Shown here in pieces: positions 23,716 to 40,500 of a DNA stretch of 64,000 bases. Each line of letters begins with the position of its first letter. The stretch's first letter is position 1. The notes under the pieces were generated by a model. The model worked only from the letters and a program-made list of their open reading frames with translations. It ran no database searches and was not told the origin of the DNA. The position numbers and the translations under genes were made by a program. The DNA comes from Wyeomyia smithii. Taxonomy: Eukaryota > Arthropoda > Insecta > Diptera > Culicidae. The stretch covers positions 158,672,220 through 158,736,219 of the forward strand of contig NC_073695.1 in NCBI RefSeq assembly GCF_029784165.1, read 5' to 3'.

Positions 23716-25943
23716 AAAAAGAAAACTCTCGTTTAACGTATTTCACTACGCCTCTTATACACCGTGTATCTCACACAGGTACAAGGGCTCTACTTGCTAT
23801 CGTGTTAAGGAAAAGAATGAAGTTGAATTTTCTACACGCAGTCTTTTGTATCGAGTTGAGCGTAGATTCTTGCATTGAAGATGTGGCCACGCAGTTTTGA
23901 GAAAGAGAAACGAAACAAAACACCTTGGATATTACTGAGTGATTTTCTTGAGCACCAAAAGAAAGTTTGTGCTTTCCCGATGCGAAAATTACTCTGTAAT
24001 ATCTAAGAAGATTAACTATTTTGCCGGTATCGGTATTTTGACCGATAACGGTGTTCGAGTGGGCACAAAGGAACCGGAAAATCACTCAATTCAGCAGTGA
24101 AACTTCTTGAAATGAGGACTATATCTTGCTGCGATAAACTGTTCATAGGTAACAATACCGTTTATCTTTGATGCCCTGATCGTTATTGTAAAAATGAATA
24201 TTTAGAAACACATGAATACATGAAAATTTCACACTAGTAGTAGTTGCGGAAATTCTCATAACTCTTATCTTAAAGCATTTATAGTTCTGAAAAGAACCGA
24301 TTACATAATCTTCAGCTAGAAATGCGTGCTACATAACGCTGATGATCGCACCATCGGTAGCATTAAATATTTTGCTTGGCTGCGCATAACAAAATTTGCT
24401 CTCCGCTGTGCCCTTCGGTAGCTGTACCAGCAAAATATCCTGCAGCATTCGATATTGCCTGTTGCTGCCTAAGGCAAAATAAAGGTAAGGTGTTCCGCAG
24501 TGCCTGGAAGTTGACTCGTATGCAGCTCTCGTTTCCTAATGTCGCGTACCTCGTGGAGTATATAACAGCTATACTCCACTCGCTACTAGAATGAAGCTGA
24601 ATTTCTACAGGCAGTCTTTCGTATCGAGGTGAGTGTAGATTTTTGCATTGAAGGCGTGGCCACGCAGTCTCGAGAGAGAGAAACAAAACAAAACACTTTA
24701 TTGAGTCAGAATATGTAGGCAGTGGAATTTATTTCGTTCATCAATGTCGTATATCACTCGACTTAGTTCGACGAGCTGAGAATTTTCGGTATGTGTGTGT
24801 GGTTGTAACGCTCTCCCAATCTCACTCGATTTTCTCAGAGATGGCTGGATCGATTTCAATGAAATTGATTGCAAATGAAATTTCTATTTGCCCCATAAGA
24901 CCCTATTGAATTTTAATGTAATCGGATTTCTAGTTAAGAGGTTATGTATCAAAATGTAAAAATTACGAAACATCAATATCTCAGAAACTTTGCAACCGAT
25001 TTTAATTTAAAATTAATTTTAAATGAACGGGCTTTCTAAAAAACCCTTAACTTTTGAATTTCATAAAGATTGAACATGTGGTTCAAAAGTTATGAAAAGA
25101 AACGTGTTCTCGAAACTATTTAATCTCACTCATGTTTCTCAGAGATTTCTTAACCGATTTTCATAGACTCGGCGTCAAATGGAAGGCCTAGTTGCCCCAT
25201 AAGACCCTATTGAGATTAAAAATGTGAAATTCAGCTATAAAAGAAAAATATTTACAAGACTACCTCAACTCACTCTCTTTTCTCAGAGATGGCTGAACCG
25301 ATTTTCACTAAATTAGTGTCAAATGAGAGGCCCAGCTGCCTCATAACATCTTATTGAATTTTACTGTAATCGGACTGTAACTTCGTCTGTAATGTATCGA
25401 AATGTGAAAATCACGAAACTTCATTATCTCAGAAACTACACAACCGATTTGAACAATATTGATATTAGATGACCGGGCTAGTTAAGGGTCTACTGATGAA
25501 TTATGATAGAACAAGTGGTTTCATAATTCGGCTGCTCTATACGTTCCCATTTCATTTGATTATAATCAAACTTAAGCAACCGTTATGTATTTAACAACGA
25601 GAGTCTATTATCTCAAAGTCTACACGACTTATTTAACATAACTAGTGTCATACGAACGACAACAACAACAACATAACAACTTGATATGTGGTTGAAAAAA
25701 TATCGAAAGAAAAGAAATTCAAAGACTATTTAAAACAATACCTGCTTTGATCAATATATGTGGCCTCAACATACTATAAATGTGGTTTGGGGCCATCCAC
25801 ATACCACGTGGACAGCTATGGAGAGGGGGGGGGGGTTGGCTAATGTCTACGGTCCATACAATTTTTTTAGAATTTATATGGGCAGTTGTCCACGGAGGGG
25901 GGGTCAAATTCGTTAAAAATCTGTCCACGTGGTATGTGGATGG
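23716..25943. repeat. 2.2-kb tandem duplication, unit 1 (left arm)
   Basis: AAAAAGAAAACTCTCG starts at 23,716 and again at 25,944, so the unit is 2,228 bp. The unit contains two related segments (GAAGTTGAATTTTCTACACG at about 23,819 and its diverged partner at about 24,591), each followed by a GTGGCCACGCAGT block, then three or more TCTCAGAGATGGCTG-type repeats, and ends with a CCACGTGG-family MITE. The frames of 72, 104 and 107 residues have no recognisable product. A TATA-like TATATAACAGC lies at 24,558. The function, if any, is unknown. Confidence 0.85.
25789..25943. mobile_element. CCACGTGG-family MITE at the junction of the tandem units
   Basis: The terminal inverted repeat GGGGCCATCCACATACCACG is present on the left. 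The right end stops at GTATGTGGATGG and continues directly with the next tandem unit, lacking the final CCCC. So the tandem junction falls exactly inside this MITE end. The interior has long G runs (about 12 G) and the block CAATTTTTTTAGAATTTATA. Confidence 0.8.
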
Positions 25944-28164
25944 AAAAAGAAAACTCTCGTTTAACGTATTTCACTACGCCTCTTTTACACCGTGTATCTC
26001 ACACAGGTACAAGGGCTCTACTTGTTATCGTGTTAAGGAAAAGAATGAAGTTGAATTTTCTACACGCAGTCTTTTGTATCGAGTTGAGCGTAGATTCTTG
26101 CATTGAAGATGTGGCCATGAGTTTTGAGAAAGAGAAACGAAACAAAACACCTTCGATATTACTGAGTGATTTTCTTAAGCACCAAAAGAAAGTTTGTGCT
26201 TTCCCGATGCGAAAATTACTCTGTAATATCTAAGAAGATTAACTATTTTGCCGGTATCGGTATTTGGACCGATAACGGTGTTCGAGTGGGCACAAAGGAA
26301 CCGGAAAATCACTCAATTCAGCAGTGAAACTTCTTGAAATGAGGATTATATCTTGCTACGATAAACTGTTCATAGGTAACAATACCGTTTATCTTTGATG
26401 CCCTGATCGTTATTGTAAAAATGAATATTGAGAAACACATGAATACATGAAAATTTCACACTAGTAGTAGTTGCGGAAATTCTCATAACTCTTATCTTAA
26501 AGCATTTATAGTTCTGAAAAGAACCGATTACATAATCTTCAGCTAGAAATGCGTGCTACATAACGCTGATGATCGCACCATCGGTAGCATTAAATATTTT
26601 GCTTGGCTGCGCATAATAAAATTTGCTCTCCGCTGTGCCCTTCGGTAGCTGTACCAGCAAAATATCCTGCAGCATTCGATATTGCCTGTTGCTGCCTAAG
26701 GCAAAATAAAGGTAAGGTGTTCCGCAGTGCCTGGAAGTTGACTGGTATGCAGCTCTCGTTTCCTAATGTCGCGTACCTCGTGGAATATATAACAGCTATA
26801 CTCCACTCGCTACTAGAATGAAGCTGAATTTTCTACAGGCAGTCTTTCGTATCGAGGTGAGCGTGGATTTTTGCATTGAAGGCGTGGCCACGCAGTCTCG
26901 AGAGAGAGAAACAAAACAAAACACTTTATTGAGTCAGAATATGTAGGCAGTGGAATTTATTTCGTTCATCAATGTCGTATATCACTCGACTCAGTTCGAC
27001 GAGCTGAGCATTTTCGGTATGTGTGTGTGGTTGTAACGCTCTCCCAATCTCACTCGATTTTCTCAGAGATGGCTGGATCGATTTCAATGAAATTGATTGC
27101 AAATGGAATTTCTATTTGCCCCATAAGACCCTATTGAATTTTATTGTAATCGGATTTCTAGTTTAGAGGTTATGTATCAAAATGTAAAAATTACAAAACA
27201 CCAATATCTCAGAAACTATGCAACCGATTTGAATTTAAAATTAATTTTAAATGAACGGGCTTTCTAAAAAACCCTTAACTTTTGAATTTCATAAAGATTG
27301 GACATGTGGTTCAAAAGTTATGAAAAGAAACGTGTTCTCGAAACTATTTAATCTCACTCATGTTTCTCAGAGATTGCTTAACCGATTTTCATAGAATCGG
27401 CGTCAAATGGAAGGCCTAGTTGCCCCATAAGACCCTATTGAGATTAAAAATGTGAAATTCAGCTATAAAAGAAAAATATTCACAAGACTACTTAAACTCA
27501 TTCTCTTTTCTCAGAGATGGCTGAACCGATTTTCACTAAATTAGTGTCAAATGAGAGGCCCAGCTGCCTCATAACATCTTATTGAATTTTACTGTAATCG
27601 GACTGTAACTTCGTCTGTAATGTATCGAAATGTAAAAATCACGAAACTTCATTATCTCAGAAACTACACAACCGATTTGAACAATATTGATATTAGATGA
27701 CCGGGCTAGTTAAGGATTAACTGATGAATTATGATAGAACAAGTGGTTTCATAATTCGGCTGCTCTATACGTTCCCATTTCATTTGATTATAATCAAACT
27801 TAAGCAACCGTTATGTATTTAACAACGAGAGTCTATTATCTCAAAGATTACACGACTTATTTAACATAACTAGTGTCATACGAACGACAACAACAACATA
27901 ACAACTTGATATGTGGTTGAAAAGTTATCGAAAGAAAAGAAATTCAAAGACTATTTAAAACAATACCTGCTTTGATCAATATATGTGGCCTCAACATACT
28001 TTAAATGTGGTTTGGGGCCATCCACATACCACGTGGACAGCTTTGGAGGGGGGGGAGGCTAATGTCCACGGTCCATACAATTTTTTTAGAATTTATATGG
28101 GCAGTTGTCCACGGAGGGGGGGGGTCAAATTCGTTAAAAATCTGTCCACGTGGTATGTGGATGG
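25944..28164. repeat. 2.2-kb tandem duplication, unit 2 (left arm)
   Basis: This unit repeats 23,716-25,943 with scattered substitutions (for example CGTATGCAG versus GGTATGCAG in the 72-residue frame) and small indels. It lacks the four bases GCAG-type extension after GGCCA at 26,115 relative to unit 1. The two units are closely similar but not identical. Confidence 0.85.
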
Positions 28165-28168
28165 CCCC
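28014..28168. mobile_element. complete CCACGTGG-family MITE, 155 bp
   Basis: The element has terminal inverted repeats of about 27 bp beginning GGGGCCATCCACATACCACG and ending with the complement. Flanks read TTT on both sides, a possible 3-bp duplication. The short length, perfect termini and lack of a gene define a MITE. Copies are at 4,396-4,433 (fragment), 25,789-25,943 and in the right arm. Confidence 0.85.
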
Positions 28169-28554
28169 TTTCGTACTATTTGAACGTTTCCGATATCGCT
28201 CGTGATGCAACTGTTCGAAATTAAAAGTCATTTCTTTATTTCGCTATTCCTTAAGCACTAACATTACGTCAAATTTTATATATTATACTTCAATTACAAC
28301 ATCAATATTTTAGAACCCAAAGAGTGAATATACTTTTATTGGATCGAAGCGTCCATGTAAATCTATTTCTACAAATAATAAGTTTGAATGAGAAAGACTG
28401 GGTCTGACCGCTTGGTGGATTTAGGTTTTTGAGGTTTTTGAATTTTGTCGCGACTTTTCTGGGTTCAGCCCCACAGTGCGGGCCTACAACGCTATTTACA
28501 AATTCAAGAAGAAAAATATTCAAAAACTCCCTGACATTAGGTTTATAGGTCAGA
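28169..28554. repeat. dispersed repeat related to 22,090-22,230
   Basis: CATTACGTCAAATTTTATAT, CAACATCAATATTTTAGAAC and CTTTTATTGGAT blocks match the order of blocks at 22,110-22,200. The left arm has an extra GAGGTTTTT at about 28,428 that the right arm lacks. There is no gene. Confidence 0.55.
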
Positions 28555-28790
28555 GCTGAATCTCCCAGCTGGTCTAGAGGTACGATGATAGCCTAACAAG
28601 CCAGTCGTCGTATCGTCGAGTCCCGGCTCGGGAGAAACTGTTAGTGTCAGTAGGATCGTAGCGCTAGCCACGCAATTGTCCTGTGCACTTAACAGTCGGC
28701 TGCGAAGTCTGTGTATAGTAAAACAGAAGGTCGAATTCCGATACGGAGTGTAGCACCAAGGCTTTGCTTTTTAGGTCACAGTTGACTCTT
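28555..28790 (+). repeat. tRNA-derived SINE, about 235 bp
   Basis: The head reads CCAGCTGGTCTAGAGGTACG, with an A-box-like segment, followed by TCGTCGAGTCCCGGCTCGGG, a B-box/T-arm-like segment. The body (ACAGAAGGTCGAATTCCGAT, GTAGCACCAAGGCTTTGC) is of a type I associate with mosquito tRNA-derived SINEs. The mirror copy is at about 46,636-46,880. Confidence 0.65.
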
Positions 28791-28965
28791 CAAAACCGAA
28801 AATGGTGTCCGAACGTTTGGTATAGTTTTTCTGCATTGGAAGTTATTCAAAGCTTGAGGAAAATTTGGAGATGGTCCCCGTATCTCCAAAATGTTAATTA
28901 ATTCATGAAGACTGATGTTCAACTATAAGGATGATGGCCGGGTACATTCAGCTAGTATATATATA
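28791..28965. repeat. dispersed repeat ending in a short TA run
   Basis: On the minus strand, TATATATATA is followed by CTAGCTGAATGTACCCGGCC and about 140 bp of unique-looking DNA. The start resembles the sequence after the (TA)n tract at 812. The TA run abuts the foldback at 28,966. Confidence 0.5.
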
Positions 28966-29020
28966 AACAAAAATGGATTTAAATGAAAATAGAAATCAAC
29001 AAATGGGCGCAGATGGGATG

Positions 29021-35141
<6,121 letters not shown>

Positions 35142-35575
35142 TGTGGCATGTGCATCACACATGGCATCGAATCCTGTTCAATCACAGCAGAACGCATAAG
35201 TTGCGTCATGCTGATTCCAAGTCAAAACCCTCGTCAGTCATCAACCCATCGTTGCTGCCTTGCATAAACACTTTCCCATGAAAGTGTCATTTTACAGAGT
35301 CATTGTTTTATGGCTGTTCCCAAGCCATTCCATTCCCAAGCTACATGCAGCGACGATGCGCTGACCAGGCGGTCTCTCTCTCAATACTTAGCTCTCTCCC
35401 GCCTTCTGCATCGATCACCGATTGGCTGACCGATACATAATGACTTCAAGTATCTCCAGTAAATAGGAGGTTAGGTTAAGCCAATTACTGAAATAAAGAT
35501 TCATTCCTAAGTTCATACTCAACACGTAAGGTGTTTAAAAATCAGTCACGATGACATGCCGACATCATGCCTACA
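35142..35575 (+). mobile_element. 5' LTR of the Ty3/gypsy element
   Basis: The LTR starts TGTGGCATG and ends GCCTACA, so it has the TG...CA form. AATAAA at about 35,493 is a possible polyadenylation signal. A short pyrimidine-rich stretch (GTCTCTCTCTCAATAC) at about 35,370 could belong to the promoter. The enhancer and TATA elements are not obvious. Confidence 0.95.
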
Positions 35576-35587
35576 TGGCGCCCAGTG
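35576..35587 (+). other. primer binding site, tRNA-Lys-like
   Basis: TGGCGCCCAGTG directly follows the LTR. TGGCGCCCA is the start of primer sites complementary to tRNA-Lys in several retroelements. The match beyond nine bases is weak, so the tRNA identity is inference. Confidence 0.65.
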
Positions 35588-35804
35588 ACATTAAAACCAA
35601 GCACAGCCTTCTCCAAAAAATGCATTAAGTGAAGCACAATTAACAATATTTGTGTAATAAGTAATAAGTGCAAATAAGAAGAAGCTGAATTTCTGAGCTA
35701 ATCGTAAACTGCAGCAGTGAACAAACGACGTGATAATCGGTGTGAAGTGACTAATTCCCCTCACGAAAAACAAGTTTAAATAATGACCAGCGTTAATTGT
35801 CAAC

Positions 35805-36038
35805 ATGGGGAACGAAAAGTCAAAAGAATCACAGAATTCCGGGGACCCCCAGGTCCAAGTTTTAAATAGACTGGAAATTCACGCAGAGCAGCATAGAGAG
35901 CACGAATTCAAACTCACGATTATACTCGTGATCGTCTCTGTGCAATTGCTTATAACAGTGTACAAACTTTACAAAGAACACACCCGTGCGCAGGCTTTGA
36001 AAGCTGCGAAAACTATTTCGGATCTGACCACAATTTAA
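35805..36038 (+). CDS. small leader ORF with myristoylation motif and membrane segment
   Basis: The 77-residue frame begins MGNEKSK, which fits the N-myristoylation consensus (Gly2, Ser6). The ATG has A at -3 and G at +4. Residues about 20-36 are polar and charged, with heptad-like spacing. Residues about 38-53 (LTIILVIVSVQLLITV) are a strong single membrane segment, followed by basic residues (KLYK). It lies in the leader between the primer site and gag, in the sense direction. I do not recognise a named family with confidence. The features suggest a membrane-directed accessory peptide; a chance frame is possible but unlikely given the motif order. Confidence 0.55.
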   Translation: MGNEKSKESQNSGDPQVQVLNRLEIHAEQHREHEFKLTIILVIVSVQLLITVYKLYKEHTRAQALKAAKTISDLTTI

Positions 36039-36198
36039 AAAACTGACAAAGTGACAGTGTACACAAGTGTGTGTCTACAAAAACGATTTAGGGAACAGTG
36101 CGAAATAAACTGAAAGTGCGCGAAACGGGATGACAGTAAACCCGTTGGAAAATAACACTTCAACATACCAATTCGAGAAATTAAGCTGATTATTTTAC

Positions 36199-36345
36199 GA
36201 ATGCAACAGAAGCGAGATGATTTACATACGAGTGCAACAGAAGCAAGATGATTAATATACGAGTGAAACGGAAGCCAGATGATTATTGTACGAGTGCAGC
36301 AGAAGCGACATAATTTTTTTTACGAGTGCAACGGAAGCAGTGGAG
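36199..36345 (+). repeat. 31-bp tandem repeat in the leader, about 4.5 units
   Basis: GAGTGCAACAGAAGC or close variants begin at 36,199, 36,230, 36,261, 36,292 and 36,324. Each unit ends with GATGATT and an AT-rich part ending in TAC. It lies between the small ORF and gag. The role is unknown; clustered leader repeats in other insect retroelements can bind host proteins. Confidence 0.8.
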
Positions 36346-36473
36346 CTGAACCACAAGAAGCATCTATAATCCGCAGGAAGATGAGACCAAAGCAACAAAT
36401 CCGGAAGCAAGCAACATAAATATCGAGTGAGTTTATCCATCTATTATTTTTACATTAAAGTTAACAAGTCTCA

Positions 36474-36649
36474 ATGAAAGATACATACAATAAATTAAAA
36501 CAAGTATATGAAGACCTAAAATCAAAAGAGAATGTAAGGTCATCACAAAGAATATTGACAAAAAATTCAAACATAGCAAAGGATCTTATTTGGAAAATTG
36601 CCAATCTAAGAGAAACTACAGATAATCCAGACAATGAAATAATATATCA
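36474..36649 (+). pseudogene. gag: gag of the Ty3/gypsy element, N-terminal part, split by LINE
   Basis: The frame starts at the ATG at 36,474 with a Lys/Tyr-rich sequence (MKDTYNKLKQVYEDLKSK) and runs to the LINE insertion near 36,650. The reading frame continues on the far side of the LINE from about 40,955 in phase, so the interruption is caused only by the insertion. The following 27 residues to the stop at 36,731 are read from LINE 5' sequence. Confidence 0.7.
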
Positions 36650-36841
36650 CTGGAATTGTGGTCTCGAGTATTGTTTTTGGTGTAATATTTTATTAGATTT
36701 TTTCGACGTATTTATTGTAATATTATTTTAATTTGTGTCATACCAACTGATTTTTTATCGCTGTGAATCAAACTGCTGGAGTTGAGGGGATTCGTTTTTT
36801 AACGTCCGTGCATCATCGTCACTAACTTCTGGATACCAACA

Positions 36842-37576
36842 ATGGAGTTTGTTTGCGACAAATGCGCTAAGCCAACAAAAGAATCTGATTTCATCAAATG
36901 CCAGGGTTTCTGTGAAGCAGTAGCCCACGCTAAGTGTGTTGGATTAAACAATCAGCAAGTGAAGCTAAAAACGGCATCTGAAAATTTGTTGTGGTTTTGC
37001 GACGGGTGTTTGAAACTGCTGAAATTTGCTCGTTTTCGACAAACCGTTGCTGCACTTGGAAATACCATTGCTGAGCTACTGAAAGAGCAAACCGCCGCTA
37101 TCAATGAGCTGAAAACTGAAGTTCGTAAAAGTGGAGCCAAAGCAGTTGGTTTGCCCGAAAAGCTGCAAATAACTCCGCGCAGCGTAAGTAATGATTGGCC
37201 AATCATTAAACGATCGGCACCAAAACGTCGTCGCGAAGAGCATTCGATTTCTAACTCCAATGCAACAGAAGGAACAAATGCCAATCTGTCGAAATTAGTT
37301 GCTACTGTTCCAGTTGAGGAGAAGAAATTTTGGATTTATTTGTCTAGAATCCACCCGGACGTGTCGGTCGAAAACGTTCAGCACTTGGTATCTGAATGTG
37401 TGCAGTGTGGGGAGCCGCCTGAAATTGTAAAACTAGTCAAAAGAGATGTGGATACAAGATCACTTCGTTTCATATCATTCAAAGTGGGGATTGATCCGAA
37501 GTATAAGGAAACCGCATTATCTTCAAGCACCTGGCCAGCAGGAATATTCTTCAGAGAGTTTGTTGATTATCGATGA
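36842..37576 (+). CDS. CR1-clade LINE ORF1: PHD-like zinc-binding protein
   Basis: The 244-residue protein begins MEFVCDKCAKPTKESDFIKC. Residues about 5-57 carry the Cys/His ladder CDKC, CQGFCEAVAHAKC and CDGC of a PHD-like finger, which is common in ORF1 of CR1-clade elements. A helical region (about 66-98) with leucine and glutamate may form a coiled coil. A basic linker (KRSAPKRRREEH) is next. The C-terminal domain (about 155-243, WIYLSRIHPDVSVENVQHLV) looks like the ESF/RRM-like domain of these proteins. It probably packages LINE RNA. The stop TGA overlaps the ORF2 ATG. Confidence 0.85.
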   Translation: MEFVCDKCAKPTKESDFIKCQGFCEAVAHAKCVGLNNQQVKLKTASENLLWFCDGCLKLLKFARFRQTVAALGNTIAELLKEQTAAINELKTEVRKSGAKAVGLPEKLQITPRSVSNDWPIIKRSAPKRRREEHSISNSNATEGTNANLSKLVATVPVEEKKFWIYLSRIHPDVSVENVQHLVSECVQCGEPPEIVKLVKRDVDTRSLRFISFKVGIDPKYKETALSSSTWPAGIFFREFVDYR

Positions 37577-40500
37577 AAAAACGGTTATGCATCAGCAACA
37601 CCTATGATGAGTACATCTGCAGAGCAATAGATGATATCGTCCAGCCACCGGGGGAGTCGGGGGGCCAACGGGCCCCCCCTGCAGTTAAGTATATGTATTC
37701 AAATAGTTTGCAAAAAGCTCAGGAAATATGTGTATTTTATAGTCAACCGGAGCTAGACGCGCGGCTCGATATCGACATGAATGGAATACCGGCAGAAGTG
37801 GAACATTGCCTTTCACAACACGACGATTTCAATTCAACAACAAGGCTTTGTACATTTGACGGCGAGGGCAACAATGCCCTTGTCACAGGCGAGTACATGA
37901 ATGGTGTTTCCTCTCGGCCCAATCTTGCTTCTTTGCGTTTTCAGCCTGGTGAAATACCTGCGGATGATTTTACTGGATCGATCAAAATATACTACCAAAA
38001 CACTAGAGGATTACGCACCAAAGTGGACGACGTATTTTTGGCTGTCATGGAGAATGATTTTGATGTTTATGTCTTCACTGAGACCTGGCTAGATGATCGT
38101 TTCAATTCGGTTCAATTATTCGGAGACGCCTTCGCAGTGTATAGAACAGATCGCAACCCGCACAACAGCATACATAAGCGCGGTGGTGGTGTTCTCATCG
38201 CTGTTGCCGTATCGCATGTATCTAGCCAAATAATCGACAACGTTCCGGTCACGCTCGAAGCAGTTTGGGTGAAAATAACCACGGCAGATAAATCCGTGAT
38301 CGTTGGCGCGGTTTATATTCCTCCCGAGAAGCGACTTGATTGTGACGTCATGAATGCTGAGCTGAATGTGTTGGAAACTGTTACCTCCAAACTAAATCAT
38401 CAAGATGCGGTAATTTTGCTAGGCGATTTCAATCAACCTGGCCTAGTATGGAAATCGTCCAATGCTGGTTATGCCTTTGCTGACCCACTGCTTTCATCGT
38501 TTACGCCTGCCAGTCGAACTTTGCTTGACGGAGTTGCGTTCCTGGGATTACGACAAGTTAATTTAATTTGTAATCATCAATCTCGCTGTCTTGATCTCGT
38601 GTTTGCCGACGAAAGCTGTTATCCTCTTTGCACCGTTTCCGAAGCTCCTGAATCAGTTGTCTCTCGCGACGAGTATCATCCTGCTCTGTCTATCGACCTC
38701 GCGGTTCGTCACCCTGTAAGGTTTGAGGATGCGAATAACTTGCCCCAGCTCAACTATCGTAAAACGAATTTCGAATTGTTACGAAATAATCTGTCTCAAA
38801 TCGACTGGAGTACTCTTTATGATTTTACCAATGTCGATGATGCCGTGGCGTATTATGAACGAATGCTGAATAACTGTCTCACTGCTGCTGTCCCAACATA
38901 TCGGCCAACAAAAAAACCGCCATGGACAAACGCGAGGCTTCGATGGTTAAAAAGATTGAGGGCCAAGGCTCTAAGAATTTATTCTAAAGCGCGGTGTGCA
39001 TTGTCCAAAAATAAATTCGCAGTTGCAAGTAACAATTATCGCATATACAATAAATTCCTGTACAACCGTTACGTTCATCGGCTCCAGCAAAATATTAGGA
39101 AGAACCCCAAACAGTTCTGGGCGTTTGTTAATACAAAACGGAAAGAGACTGGGCTTCCATCATCGGTATTCTTGAATGAAATGTCTGCGAAAGCGCCTTC
39201 CGAAAAGTGCAATTTATTTGCGAAACATTTTTCTACCGTTTATAGCCATATTGCACCCACTGAAACACAGATTCAGCAAGCTTTGAGCGATGTACCGGCC
39301 GATACGCTATGCATGGACATTTTTAGAGTAAATGAGCAATCCGTCTCGTCAGCAATTAACAAAGTAAAGTCGTCGTTTTCGCCCGGACCTGGCATAATTC
39401 CGACAGCTATTCTCAAGCAATGCTCTGATTACCTAGTGGTTCCATTAACATGCTTATTCAACTTATCACTACAGCAGCAACGCTTTCCGGTGGCATGGAA
39501 AGTTTCGTGCATGTTTCCAGTTTTTAAGAAAGGTGATAAATGCAACGTAACGAATTATAGAGGTATAACCTCCTTGTGTGCCGAGTCTAAAGTGTTCGAG
39601 ACAATTATCAAGGATACATTATTTTCGGCCTGCCAACAGTATATCAGTACAGTGCAGCACGGTTTTTTTCCAAAGCGGTCCGTAGAAACTAATCTGGTAA
39701 ATTTTGTATCTTTTTGCACGAAAAACATGAGTGAAAAAGCTCAAGTCGACACAATATATACAGATCTGAGAGCAGCTTTTGATACTGTTAGTCATACAAT
39801 TCTTTTGAACAAGTTAAACAAGTTGGGTTGTTCTACGCGATTCTGTAAATGGTTGGAGACATACCTCGTGGACAGGCAACTATTCGTACAGCTTGGTAAC
39901 TGCCGTTCCAGCCCATTCATAAATAGCTCTGGTGTACCTCAGGGTAGCAATCTAGGGCCATTGCTATTCAGTTTGTATATAAACGACGCAGCAATACTAC
40001 TCAACCGAGGTGGAAGACTGTTTTTTGCGGATGATCTGAAAATCTACTTGGTGATTAGGCGTATTGAGGACTGCAGAGAATTGCAACAACTTCTAAATTT
40101 GTTTGGTAGTTGGTGTATGAGAAATTGCTTGTTTCTGAGTGTGGAGAAATGTTGTGTCATCAGCTACTATCGAACCAGGGATGCTATCCGCTTCGACTAC
40201 GATATCTCTGGAGTGAAACTGGACAGAGTAGTCCAGGTAAAAGATCTCGGAGTAATACTTGACGAGAAGCTAACTATGAAGTCTCACATTTCGGCTACGA
40301 TCGATAAGGCAAATCGAAGTCTTGGCTTCATTTTCAAGATAGCAAGCGAATTTGACGATCCACTTTGTTTTAAAGCGCTGTATTGTTCCATCGTTCGTTC
40401 GACACTAGAATTCGCAAATGTTGTTTGGTGTCCTCACGAGACAATGTGGTCAAACAGAATTGAAAGTGTTCAACGTAAATTCGTCCGTTATGCGCTAAGG

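Noticed and set aside
24363..24686. Possible histone-like gene in the 72- and 107-residue frames of the tandem unit
   Set aside because: A faint similarity to the histone H2A C-terminus was tried by eye, but residues do not align over more than a few positions and frames conflict.
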